DNA from: Flavobacterium potami
Lineage (GTDB): Bacteria > Bacteroidota > Bacteroidia > Flavobacteriales > Flavobacteriaceae
Direction of reading: 5' to 3'
Assembly (NCBI RefSeq): GCF_020026915.1
Contig: NZ_JAINUY010000006.1
Span: 310,001 to 374,000 of the forward strand
Length of the DNA stretch: 64,000 nucleotides
The position numbers were made by a program, and so were the translations under genes. The number at the start of each line of letters is the position of its first letter. Within the stretch, counting starts at the first letter, position 1. The notes under the pieces are model-generated. The model did not search any database. It was not told the DNA's origin and saw only the letters and a list, made by a program, of their open reading frames with translations. Below are positions 1 to 8,114 of this stretch, in pieces.

Positions 1-1
1 T

Positions 2-199
2 TTTGATGATTTTGATGAATATTTGGAAACTTCAAATACTTGTTTTGGCATGATGTATATAAAAAAGAATTTACCTGTAGCATTTGATAGCAAATCTGTT
101 GCTACATGCAGACGAAGAATAAGAACTGAAAAATCAACAAAGAGATATATTGCCGACTCAATCCGTGAGATAGAAAATGCAATGAATATGGATTGGTAA
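2..199 (+). CDS. C-terminal fragment, paralogue of the Hachiman-linked 374-aa protein
   Basis: This open frame enters from the left edge and stops at 197-199, giving 65 residues. It ends in MNMDW, and its last 65 residues align along their length with the C terminus of the protein at 53102-54226: both have FDxKSVxTxRRR, then ST(K/D)RYI, an IRxIEN motif and a final NMDW. The visible part does not reach the HEPN motif seen in that relative. It lies 25 bases upstream of a DUF4238 gene on the same strand, so the two probably form an operon. The function is unknown. The family relation is seen directly in the sequence; a defence role is inference from the other copy. Confidence 0.8.
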   Translation, partial: FDDFDEYLETSNTCFGMMYIKKNLPVAFDSKSVATCRRRIRTEKSTKRYIADSIREIENAMNMDW

Positions 200-224
200 A
201 GTATGTTAGAGAAAAAATTAAACG

Positions 225-1088
225 ATGGAAAAATCAAAGAGGCATCACTATGTACCGAAGTTCTTCATAAAAAAATTTACGGATAAGGATGGGTTATTAT
301 ATGTATATAATAAGAATGAGAATAGAATTCTGCGGATCAAGCAAAGCCCAAAAGCAATATTCTTCGAACTAAATAGAAATACGTTGAATTTAGGAGGTGA
401 AGAGTTTGATAACTTGGAAAATCTTTATGCAGAACTGGACAGTGCAATTGCAAAGAATTTAGAAAATATCCTCAAACTCGACAATATAACACCTGAAGAT
501 ATTGCTGGGATCGGAATGCTCGCCTCAATGCTGAAATGGAGAACTCTGGGAAAAGACGAAGAGTTTAACGAGATAAAAAATGTTTTAACGGCTGAGGATT
601 TATCCATTAACATTAGTATAAAAGGTGACGGAAATACTAATGACAAAAAAGCTTTGGAACATATATATAATTCTGAAATTTTTCGTGAAACCAAGAGAGT
701 TCTCTTGCCCATACTGCCATTATTGGACGGAAGTAAGCTGGCAGATATTCATAATAACAGTTTTATTAATACAAATGGAACATTTCCTGCTTTATTGGGT
801 GATTCGCCCCTTATTGAAAGATCAAATAAGGACTTTAGGGTCCTGGAAAATTTTATACTTCCATTAAGTTCCGACAGCACATTCATTTATAAAACTAATT
901 GCAGGAAACAAATAACTAATCCTATGTTTTGGATTCAAAGAGATTTAGCAGTATTACATCTAGCCGAGAAGTTTGTTGCTTGCAGCGATAGAGACCATCT
1001 CGAAAGAATCATTGAAATATATAGGATCTGCAAAGAAAATAATACAGAACAACAGATAATGAAATTCATTTTTGACATGATCGATTAA
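225..1088 (+). CDS. DUF4238 family protein
   Basis: This 287-residue protein starts with the hallmark of DUF4238: an N-terminal HHYVPKFFIKKF motif (residues 7-18), followed by the part that normally reads as a reporter of missing or damaged crops of residues, here LLYVYNKN. DUF4238 proteins are widespread in bacteria, often in islands and mobile elements, and have no established biochemical role. There is no signal peptide or membrane segment, so it is probably cytoplasmic. The ATG at 225 is preceded only by an A-rich stretch, as is common in Bacteroidota. It follows a truncated cargo gene closely and is followed by a convergent regulator. I assign the family but not a function. Confidence 0.75.
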   Translation: MEKSKRHHYVPKFFIKKFTDKDGLLYVYNKNENRILRIKQSPKAIFFELNRNTLNLGGEEFDNLENLYAELDSAIAKNLENILKLDNITPEDIAGIGMLASMLKWRTLGKDEEFNEIKNVLTAEDLSINISIKGDGNTNDKKALEHIYNSEIFRETKRVLLPILPLLDGSKLADIHNNSFINTNGTFPALLGDSPLIERSNKDFRVLENFILPLSSDSTFIYKTNCRKQITNPMFWIQRDLAVLHLAEKFVACSDRDHLERIIEIYRICKENNTEQQIMKFIFDMID

Positions 1089-1129
1089 TCAATCCATTTA
1101 ATAACTTTATCAGATATAATGTATTGCTT

Positions 1130-2806
1130 TTATTCGCCCGCTGCCTCTTTCTGCAGTTCTTCGATGAAGTATTTGGGCGTTATCTTGGCTGAATTTAAAA
1201 ATGCGTTTACAAATCTTCTGGTGCTACTGAAGCCCGCTTCCTCGGCAAGCGCTTCATTCGTATAATTCCTCAGGTGTTTTTCATTTCGAATTCTCTGGGC
1301 AATATTTTGTATTTTAAGATCATTGATGTATTCATTGAATTTTTTGTTTCGGTGCCGGGCTATAATCTGGGACAAGTATTTTGTATTAGTGCCACAATAA
1401 ACCGCCAGCTTTGCCAGCTTCAGATCTTTCTCCAAGAACTTTCTGCTCTTTTCAAATTTTTGAAGGCTCTGCATTACGGCAGCTTCGGAATCCCTGCTGA
1501 TTGGAAAATCAGTTTCCTCCGTTTTATTTTCCTTAGCCTTTTCTGAATCTTTTATCTTCTGCAGGAGTTCTTCGTACTTTAATCTTGCTTCTTTCTTATT
1601 CTTAAAGAATCTTACTATTACAAATGTTACAAAGATGAACATGGTGCCTGTTAAGGAGAAGGCGATCAGGTCATTGTATTTTCGGAGATCGAGCGATCTT
1701 TTTAGCTTTTTCTGATCCTGCACAAGTTCCTGCGTGTCGTATTCCTTGCGGATTTTTCCCTGAAGATAGGCGTAAGTGAGGTGCAGCTTCTTGTCCACCT
1801 CCAATAGTCTTTCCACATAAAAAAGATGGGTGCTGGCCATCTTTTTTTCTTTATAATAAGAAATCAGGAATTCATATGCCTCCCTTATATCGGGCCGGCA
1901 GTAATCCCTTTCCGTATAGGCCCTGTCAACTTTCTTAAAGAAGGCCACCGCCTTTCCTTTTTCTCCCAGTTCCCAATAACTTTTTCCAATATAAAAATAC
2001 CCGACTGTCTCGTTGGCAAAATCTTTGTTTTTGCGGATGCCCGACAGTGAAGACTGTATTTTTTTGATGGCTATCGGATAGTTGTGGATCATGAACTGGT
2101 TAACACCTTCAGAGTGTGTGAAATAGGGTTCCATGTCAAAATTTCCCGTTCTTATCCCCTCTGCTATCCCAGTTTCGTTGACAGAGGTGCACAATCCATG
2201 ATTGCCTACCATGTTATAGCACACGCCAAGAGAATGGAGGGAATTTAAGTAAGCTCTAACGTTACCCCGCTTAAAGTAGTTTAAGCAGTCCTTAAAAATT
2301 TCGATTGCTTCCTCATAAAAACCCAGATAATATTTGATCTGCGCGATATGATATCTGGTTTTATAGATAAGGTAATTATCGCCGGTCTTTTTCACATACT
2401 GGTCAGCAATAAGGTAGATATCCATCGCTTCTTTGAGGCGTTTCTGTCCATAGTAGGCAATCCCTTTGGAAAGGTAAGCCGAACCGATAATTTCATCATC
2501 ATTTGATTTTTTGGCCGCCAGCACCATACTGTCCGCATAAACAAGCTTCAGCCTGTCAGGGGCATAGTGGACATAATTTTTGTAAGCGTTGGAAAGTTCC
2601 TCCCAGTTTTTCTCTGATTTTGCTTTAATCAGAAATGTCAAAAGGTAAATGGTTCTCTGTCCCTCGGAGATACTATCCTCTATACGATCAAACAGATAGT
2701 CAAAGTCCCTGCCCTTTAGTGTATCGGGAATCTGGGTTATATGCTTCTGCGCACCTGCACAATGAATGAAGCATAAAGATATTAGAAGTAAATATCTTAC
2801 AATCAT
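1130..2806 (-). CDS. TPR-containing membrane regulator with C-terminal AraC-type HTH
   Basis: The 558-residue protein has an N-terminal signal sequence (about 1-19), a periplasmic region of tetratricopeptide-like helical repeats (about 90-330), one transmembrane helix near residues 372-394, a short charged coiled segment and a C-terminal AraC-type DNA-binding domain (about 450-550). This architecture is common in Flavobacteriia and suggests a membrane-anchored transcription factor that senses something in the periplasm. Its ligand and targets are unknown. It is divergent from the lipoprotein/AraC gene group starting at 3157, which is an obvious candidate target, but that is inference. Some homologues are annotated simply as helix-turn-helix or AraC proteins. 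Confidence 0.8.
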   Translation of the reverse strand: MIVRYLLLISLCFIHCAGAQKHITQIPDTLKGRDFDYLFDRIEDSISEGQRTIYLLTFLIKAKSEKNWEELSNAYKNYVHYAPDRLKLVYADSMVLAAKKSNDDEIIGSAYLSKGIAYYGQKRLKEAMDIYLIADQYVKKTGDNYLIYKTRYHIAQIKYYLGFYEEAIEIFKDCLNYFKRGNVRAYLNSLHSLGVCYNMVGNHGLCTSVNETGIAEGIRTGNFDMEPYFTHSEGVNQFMIHNYPIAIKKIQSSLSGIRKNKDFANETVGYFYIGKSYWELGEKGKAVAFFKKVDRAYTERDYCRPDIREAYEFLISYYKEKKMASTHLFYVERLLEVDKKLHLTYAYLQGKIRKEYDTQELVQDQKKLKRSLDLRKYNDLIAFSLTGTMFIFVTFVIVRFFKNKKEARLKYEELLQKIKDSEKAKENKTEETDFPISRDSEAAVMQSLQKFEKSRKFLEKDLKLAKLAVYCGTNTKYLSQIIARHRNKKFNEYINDLKIQNIAQRIRNEKHLRNYTNEALAEEAGFSSTRRFVNAFLNSAKITPKYFIEELQKEAAGE

Positions 2807-3156
2807 AGGTTAAGTATAAGCAGTTTCCATTGTCAGGAAACCCGATTTAATACAGCTAGTATTAATACAAGATCAAGGGGCTGCCCAGAAAGTTGTGAAT
2901 CTATCAAAGATACTTAAAAATAACGAAAACTTAACATTGGAAAGCCGAAATAAGCATTGTCGATTTTCTGAAAAACGCTAGTAGAAAAACTGTAAATGTC
3001 CAGATAACCATTTGCCAGCGGGGTTTATAGCTGATAGTTTTGTCTGCGAATTCAAAAGCAAAGTCTGGCAAAAACCAGCAATCGTTCTGCTTTCTCCGCG
3101 GTGAAAAATGAACTGACGAAAAAAAAGTAATCAGTCACATTTAACACGAAGTACAA
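2807..3156. other. Divergent intergenic region between two regulator units
   Basis: This 350-base region separates the divergently read TPR/HTH gene and the lipoprotein gene. I see no gene in it. It carries one good Bacteroidetes promoter reading right (3011-3042). A promoter for the leftward gene must also lie here but I could not pick one with confidence. Confidence 0.6.
3011..3042 (+). promoter_or_regulatory. Bacteroidetes-type promoter for the lipoprotein gene
   Basis: TTTG at 3011-3014 and TAGTTTTG at 3035-3042 match the -33 (TTTG) and -7 (TAnnTTTG) elements used by the primary Bacteroidetes sigma factor, with 20 bases between them. Transcription would start near 3049, leaving a leader of about 108 bases before the ATG at 3157. 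Confidence 0.6.
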
Positions 3157-3867
3157 ATGAAAAATTTAAAAGCATGGCTGCTAATCCTGCCATTTTTCAC
3201 TATGGCATGTTCAGATGAATATGCAGAGGAAACTATAGAAACTTCATACCAAAACAAGAGTATGAAAAAAGCGGGCATGTCACCCGCGAATACTGCAAAT
3301 CCATATGATTCAGCAGGAATGATACATAATGAAATCTTAGAGATTTTAGCCGATACTGATTTTAACTCAACCTCTGTTGAAGAGATTACGGTCCTGATCG
3401 ATTCCGTATCGGCCGCACATCCGGAACTGATGCTGTCAACAGTTGATTCAACGCTTTCTTCGAGGGTCTTGGAAATCACAGGTATCATAAACAGCAGTGA
3501 TCCGGTCAGTAACATACTTGGGGTATCAAGTCTGGGAACCTTGGCAAAGACAAGTTTTACAGCATTTTTAAATTCGCTCCTCCTAGCTTCAGACAGTCCT
3601 TATTCGGACATACATCCCATAATTGTCTCCTATGAGGCATCTGTTCTGAGCAGTCTTGCTTTCTCAGCGGATGAAAAACGAATAATCCTTACCGCGTCGT
3701 CGGTAGCACGATATTCGGTCGCTGAAAAAAAACGTAAGGATAAGGATTGGGAAACCTCGGTAACCAATATTGTCGCCGCTGTTTCGGGAGCCCAGAGCAA
3801 CACTGCACTGGGCCTGAAAATGGCAGCGGCAGTTGGAATATGCCAGAACAATAACCTTGCACCTTGA
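3157..3867 (+). CDS. Predicted lipoprotein, unknown function
   Basis: The 236-residue product begins with a lipoprotein signal: a short charged start, a hydrophobic stretch and the lipobox TMAC with the lipidated cysteine at residue 18. The mature part is rich in Ser, Ala and Thr, predicted helical, with no domain that I recognise. It would be anchored in the cell envelope. The stop codon overlaps the TTG start of the next gene by four bases (TTGA), so the two are translationally coupled. Its position between a periplasm-facing regulator and an AraC gene in the regulatory end of the ICE suggests an envelope or regulatory role in transfer, which is only inference. Confidence 0.7.
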   Translation: MKNLKAWLLILPFFTMACSDEYAEETIETSYQNKSMKKAGMSPANTANPYDSAGMIHNEILEILADTDFNSTSVEEITVLIDSVSAAHPELMLSTVDSTLSSRVLEITGIINSSDPVSNILGVSSLGTLAKTSFTAFLNSLLLASDSPYSDIHPIIVSYEASVLSSLAFSADEKRIILTASSVARYSVAEKKRKDKDWETSVTNIVAAVSGAQSNTALGLKMAAAVGICQNNNLAP

Positions 3868-4127
3868 GCTGGATAATCCAATTCCTGCAGCGCAATGAGC
3901 GGACCTCGGCTGTGATCATCAGTCTTCTGCTCATTGTGCTGAATGCAGGCGGCCTCTATTTCATCATAGATCTTATGAGCTATGATGAAATGGTGGGCTA
4001 CCTCGAAGATGGGGGGATGAAAATCTCCAATCCCCGCAATTTTGTCTTTGGCCTGCTGATCACTGTGCTGCTAAATATACTGTTTGTGTTTGGCTCGCTG
4101 TGTTCGTGCCTTGCAAAATCTAAATAA
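3864..4127 (+). CDS. Small two-helix membrane protein
   Basis: This 87-residue frame uses TTG at 3864, overlapping the stop of the upstream lipoprotein gene; there is no better ATG before the first membrane helix. Two hydrophobic helices are visible (about residues 14-35 and 60-82), separated by a polar loop containing DEMVGYLEDGG. It should be an inner-membrane protein. I do not recognise the family. The overlap with the lipoprotein gene makes it likely that the two products act together. Confidence 0.6.
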   Translation: MSWIIQFLQRNERTSAVIISLLLIVLNAGGLYFIIDLMSYDEMVGYLEDGGMKISNPRNFVFGLLITVLLNILFVFGSLCSCLAKSK

Positions 4128-4189
4128 GCAGGCTTTACAAAATCTGAAAACTTTCCTCACACAATAATCATCAAAAAAAAAAATGAATC

Positions 4190-5038
4190 TTGGAAACCTC
4201 AAATAATAAGCAATGGCTGACCGATTTAAAAGTCCTGTACCTTGCAGGTTATAAAAAACTCAGGATATATGATGTTTTTTCAAGCCCAGGGTGGTTTACT
4301 GTTATCATAGTGGTATCAGGTTCGGCAGCTTTCACGTGCGGCGGGTCAAGTATTGTTCTTTCAACGGGTGATATGTGCGTTGTTCCCCAAGGTTCTGAAC
4401 TCACCAGTTTGAGCGGGCCTCTGCGGATATGCCTTCTGTCCTGCACTGTGGATTTCGCAGTTTCCAGCAGGGCTGTAAGATTTGGAAGCCCGTGTATTGA
4501 AGCACTGGTAAGCCAAGCGGTTGTAGTTCTGCCGCTCACCCCATCAGAAATGAGGCACATGATACAGCTCATTAAACTGCTGAAGAAAAAAATTTTCGCA
4601 AGGGACACACTTTTTCAAGATGAAATGGTGCTTTTATGTCTGCACCTTATATTTTATGAATTCTGCGGCTTGTACTATAAGAACGGACAGGATACTGCGC
4701 TGCTTTACAGCAGAAACGATAAAACCGCTTCAAATTTTATTATGCTGGTCCACCAGCATTGCAAAGTGCATCATGAAATTAAATTTTACGCCGATTCTCT
4801 ATTTGTCAGCCAGGGACACCTTCGAAAAACAGTCCGCGGGGTTTTAGGAACTTCTGCCAAACACTTTATAGAAATGGCAGTGATAGCCGAAGCGTATCTG
4901 CTGCTTGCAGATGAAAATCTATCCATCGCCCAAATAGCCGAAAATTTAAATTTTAAAGACTCTTCATCCTTCAGCCACTTTTTTAAGAGGCATACCAGAC
5001 TATCCCCATCCCAATACCGCCTTAACCTCAAATTTTAA
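4190..5038 (+). CDS. AraC family transcriptional regulator
   Basis: The 282-residue protein has an N-terminal cupin-like sensing domain (about 20-100, with the pattern GSSIVLSTGDMCVVPQG) and a C-terminal pair of AraC helix-turn-helix motifs (about 185-280), including the typical SIAQIAENLNFKDSSSFSHF recognition segment and a final LSPSQYR. The frame opens with TTG at 4190; an ATG seven bases upstream (4183) is out of frame and soon stops. It lies just before rteC. In CTnDOT-like elements, regulators next to rteC control excision and transfer, so a similar role is likely; the inducer cannot be predicted. Confidence 0.85.
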   Translation: METSNNKQWLTDLKVLYLAGYKKLRIYDVFSSPGWFTVIIVVSGSAAFTCGGSSIVLSTGDMCVVPQGSELTSLSGPLRICLLSCTVDFAVSSRAVRFGSPCIEALVSQAVVVLPLTPSEMRHMIQLIKLLKKKIFARDTLFQDEMVLLCLHLIFYEFCGLYYKNGQDTALLYSRNDKTASNFIMLVHQHCKVHHEIKFYADSLFVSQGHLRKTVRGVLGTSAKHFIEMAVIAEAYLLLADENLSIAQIAENLNFKDSSSFSHFFKRHTRLSPSQYRLNLKF

Positions 5039-5210
5039 TTGATTCTTATCTGAATATATGTTTTAATCCGTTAAACCGTACTATCTTTTACTAATTGGTT
5101 TATTTGTGATAGCCCCGATTTGAAATTAAAGGCCTGTATGCTGATGCAGGGGCGGAATTTTTTATAGCCCAGAAATTTTTGTAAAAGATACTACATTAAA
5201 TCCATGTGCT

Positions 5211-6053
5211 ATGAAATCACTGAATTCAATTGTTTCCGAAATCCGCCTTATGGAGGACAAAGTCTCACGGGAGACTTCCGGCCTCATTGACGAAGCCTAT
5301 CAAATGACGCTTTACCTAAAAGAACTCCTGCATACTGCAAGGGAATATATTTTAAGAGAAGGATTTAAAGACCAGACAGAGGAAATCGAATTCTTTCGTG
5401 ATATTAAACCTCAGATTTTAGGAAAACTAATCTACTACAATAAGGTTTTTCGAATAGAAACGGTATGTCCTGTCAAGGACGGTAAGATGTACCAGAAATT
5501 TTTTACTTCACAGCTTCAGGTGCTAAAACAGGAATTTAAGGAACAGATCTGCGGCTCACATTTTTACAGGTATTACAGGTCAGGGAGAACTGACCGTGAT
5601 CAGGAATATTTTATGCGCGGGAAGATAAATTACAGGGACGGGCTTAAAAGCTATGTTTTTGAAATAGACCACAGGTTCTCTACGTACTATGATTCCAAAG
5701 CAGCCCGGATTATGGCCAACGACCTTATCTATACCTATCTAATATCGAAGATCAATCCTGAGGAATCCCGAACTTCGTTACTGGGTGATGCGGAGTCTAC
5801 GAAAGATATATTCTGGACAGATTCCAAAAATGCACTTATTGAACTTATTTACGCCCTGTATGCTTCAGGGGTCATCTCGCATGGGAAGATCGGAATCCGA
5901 AAAATAACATTAGTATTCCAGGTGATTTTTAGAATTCCTTTGGGAGACATTCATCATTCCTTTCATCGGATGAAGGAACGTGCCGGTACAAGGACCGCAT
6001 TCCTGGATCATCTGAGGAATTCTTTGGAGCAGTATATGGATAAAGGACTGTAG
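5211..6053 (+). CDS. rteC: RteC-type regulator of ICE excision
   Basis: This 280-residue protein matches the RteC family in length and pattern: a helical N-terminal half with a long coiled segment, and a C-terminal part containing a helix-turn-helix-like region. In CTnDOT, RteC binds upstream of the excision operon and activates xis2c, xis2d and exc. Here it is followed by a terminator and then by an excisionase-like gene at 6297, which is the expected target arrangement. No tetracycline resistance gene is present in the window, so the trigger must differ from that of CTnDOT. Confidence 0.85.
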   Translation: MKSLNSIVSEIRLMEDKVSRETSGLIDEAYQMTLYLKELLHTAREYILREGFKDQTEEIEFFRDIKPQILGKLIYYNKVFRIETVCPVKDGKMYQKFFTSQLQVLKQEFKEQICGSHFYRYYRSGRTDRDQEYFMRGKINYRDGLKSYVFEIDHRFSTYYDSKAARIMANDLIYTYLISKINPEESRTSLLGDAESTKDIFWTDSKNALIELIYALYASGVISHGKIGIRKITLVFQVIFRIPLGDIHHSFHRMKERAGTRTAFLDHLRNSLEQYMDKGL

Positions 6054-6079
6054 GTCAGCTTGGTTTCCCTTCAGTTTTA

Positions 6080-6105
6080 AGCAGTGCATTGGCACTGCTT
6101 TTTTT
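6080..6105 (+). terminator. Rho-independent terminator after rteC
   Basis: An 8-bp perfect stem (AGCAGTGC, 6080-6087, with GCACTGCT, 6092-6099) and a four-base loop are followed by a run of seven T. It ends the rteC transcript 27 bases past the stop codon. Confidence 0.8.
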
Positions 6106-6106
6106 A

Positions 6107-6267
6107 TGCCCATGTCTGCCAATGGGCGGAAGATAAAAGCGCCGGTTTACAGCTGTGATTAACCTGCCAAACACGTCCTTTTTAAAACTTTTTTTCAATT
6201 AATGTATAGAAAAAATGCCCGTGCCAATGGGCAGGACTTGGCAGAGAATGATTTTCTCATGTGCCAA
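6107..6267 (+). promoter_or_regulatory. Three hairpins in the excisionase leader
   Basis: Between the rteC terminator and the start at 6297 lie three inverted repeats. The first is 6107-6128 (TGCCCAT pairing with ATGGGCG, last pair a wobble). The second is 6216-6233 (TGCCCGT with ATGGGCA, one wobble, loop GCCA). The third is 6238-6267 (TTGGCAGAGAA with TTCTC and TGCCAA, with a three-base bulge). The first two share a TGCCAATGGGC core. They may be protein-binding sites (RteC or the HTH protein) or RNA control structures. The 6216-6233 copy is also complementary to the small-RNA candidate at 43430-43609. Confidence 0.5.
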
Positions 6268-6296
6268 TTTTGTGCTGTAAACTAAAAAAATTAGCC

Positions 6297-6593
6297 ATGA
6301 ATATCGACAGAATTGAATTTACCGCCTGGATGGAGCGAATCATGGAGAGGTTCGACCTTTTGGCTGATGCTGTCAACTTAACAAGGAGCCAGCATACAGC
6401 AGTTGACGGAGAAGAGCTGCTGGACAATCAGGATGTCCTGCAGATGCTAAAGATAAGTGCACGATCCCTGCAAAGGTATCGTTCCTCGGGCAGGCTGCCG
6501 TATTATACGATCAGCGGAAAAATATACTACAAGCTTTCTGATATACAGCAGTTTGTCAGGGAGAGCTTCAGCACGACAAAAGCCATCGGATGA
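6297..6593 (+). CDS. Excisionase-like helix-turn-helix protein
   Basis: The frame is open from 6261, but the ATG at 6297 gives the usual MNIDRIEF start and a 98-residue protein. The C-terminal half has the winged helix-turn-helix of MerR/excisionase type: DVLQMLKISARSLQRYRSSG, then LPYYTISGKIYYKLSDIQQF. Such small proteins serve as recombination directionality factors or as regulators of the excision and mobilization genes in Bacteroidetes ICEs. Its position directly after rteC and before topB parallels the CTnDOT excision operon (xis2c/xis2d, exc). A second excisionase-like gene lies beside the integrase at 59173. Confidence 0.75.
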   Translation: MNIDRIEFTAWMERIMERFDLLADAVNLTRSQHTAVDGEELLDNQDVLQMLKISARSLQRYRSSGRLPYYTISGKIYYKLSDIQQFVRESFSTTKAIG

Positions 6594-6674
6594 CAAATCA
6601 TGCCTGCCGACGCAGATTAACATTCGGTAATACAGTCTGCATTTAATTTCGGATTAAACTTAAAATTTCAGATA

Positions 6675-8111
6675 ATGAACGAAGAACAAAACGCAGAAAA
6701 TCAACATCCTGACGAGCAGCTGTCAGAGATATTACTTGTACTGGATAAGGAAAAAAAGAAAATACAGGCAGTGAAAGGTATTGACGAGAATGGAAACCTC
6801 GAAACAGTTGATGCGAGTAAAAAGAACCAAAGCCAGTTCATGCGGGTGGACAAAACAGGAGATCTATTCTCCAACTTCTTCTCGAACTTCTGGAGGCAGC
6901 TCAATGATCCTACGAAATTCAATTTTTTTAAGGTTTCATCAGTCGATGCCGTCCCTCTGGCCAAGGAGCTGCAAAAACAGGTTGATGCACCCACCAAAGA
7001 AGGACAAGCACTTATGGCAAAGCACGAAGTTGCCCAGGGGCAGGAACAACAGAAATTAAATAAAAATGATATGGAAACAACACCAACAAAAGAGTACCGC
7101 TACCAGCCGGAACAGATCGACTGGGAAACTATGAACAATCTGGGACTTACCAGAGAGAAGCTCGAAAAGAGAAACCTGCTCGAACCGCTGCTTAAAGGAT
7201 ACAAGACCAATGAGCTTGTACATATCAGCATCAATCTTGGCACCGCCATAAGCCATATGGATGCCAGGCTTTCACTTCAGACCGATAAAGACGGCAATGT
7301 TGTAACGGCGATCCATGGAATCCGTGAAAAGCCGAATCTGGATTTCCCTTTTTTCGGGCATGAATTCACAAAGCAGGACAAAGAGAACTTATTGAATACG
7401 GGTAACATGGGACGCGTAGTGGATCTGATCAATACAAAAAGCGAGGGAGAAAAAAAGGAAACTATTCCATCCATCATCAGTGTGGACAGGCTTACCAACG
7501 AACTGGTGGCACTGAAAACAGAGTTTATTAAAATCCCAGATGAAATTAAAGGGGTAAAATTAAATGATGAGCAGAAGCAGACGCTTATGGAAGGCAAACC
7601 TCTTTATTTGGAGGGGATGATTTCCAATAAGGGAACAGAGTTCGATGCAAATGTTCAATTCAATGCAGACAAGCGTTTTGTGGAATTCCTTTTTGACAGG
7701 GGCACTTCTAATAAACAGGAACAGAGCACACAGCAGGGCCAAACGCAGGAAGTTCCGAGAGCCTTTCGAGGTAAAGAACTTGACAACGAACAGTATGAGA
7801 AGTTTAAAGATGGGCAGACGGTTTATATCAGCGGGCTTGAAGATAAAAAAGGGAAAGCATACACCGGTTACATTACTTTAAATAAAGAAACCAATAAAAT
7901 AGATTTTTCCTTCCAGAATCCCGATAAACTCAAAACGCAGGCAAAAGCTGTTGAGAATCACAAAACACAGACAGCGGTCAATTCGGAAGGAAAGACTAGC
8001 GAAGCGACAAAGAATTTAAAAGAGCCTTTAAAATCCGGCCAGACAAATCCTGACAGCCATCAGCAGGAACAGCAGGACACGCCAGCCAAATCAAAAGGCA
8101 GAAAAATGTAG
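6675..8111 (+). CDS. DUF4099/DUF3945 domain ICE protein
   Basis: The 478-residue protein has a DUF4099-like region around residues 145-260 (IDWETMNNLGLTREKLE) and two consecutive DUF3945-like repeats (about 290-340 and 365-415), each with the pattern LxxEQxxxLxxGxxxYxxGxxxxKG. The ends are low in complexity and rich in Gln and Lys. It finishes in SKGRKM, the same tail as the protein at 32263-33591. Genes of this family regularly precede topoisomerase III genes in Bacteroidetes conjugative elements; the stop lies three bases before the topB start. The molecular role is unknown; a DNA-processing accessory is a reasonable guess. Confidence 0.8.
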   Translation: MNEEQNAENQHPDEQLSEILLVLDKEKKKIQAVKGIDENGNLETVDASKKNQSQFMRVDKTGDLFSNFFSNFWRQLNDPTKFNFFKVSSVDAVPLAKELQKQVDAPTKEGQALMAKHEVAQGQEQQKLNKNDMETTPTKEYRYQPEQIDWETMNNLGLTREKLEKRNLLEPLLKGYKTNELVHISINLGTAISHMDARLSLQTDKDGNVVTAIHGIREKPNLDFPFFGHEFTKQDKENLLNTGNMGRVVDLINTKSEGEKKETIPSIISVDRLTNELVALKTEFIKIPDEIKGVKLNDEQKQTLMEGKPLYLEGMISNKGTEFDANVQFNADKRFVEFLFDRGTSNKQEQSTQQGQTQEVPRAFRGKELDNEQYEKFKDGQTVYISGLEDKKGKAYTGYITLNKETNKIDFSFQNPDKLKTQAKAVENHKTQTAVNSEGKTSEATKNLKEPLKSGQTNPDSHQQEQQDTPAKSKGRKM

Positions 8112-8114
8112 TGT

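Noticed and set aside
1..1129. Left end of the ICE within the window
   Set aside because: No integrase-type repeat or copy of the tRNA-Pro end was seen, and the fragment at 2-199 is related to ICE cargo, so the end is probably outside.
4183..4206. ATG at 4183 as start of the AraC gene
   Set aside because: It is in a different frame and stops after a few codons; the AraC frame starts with TTG at 4190.
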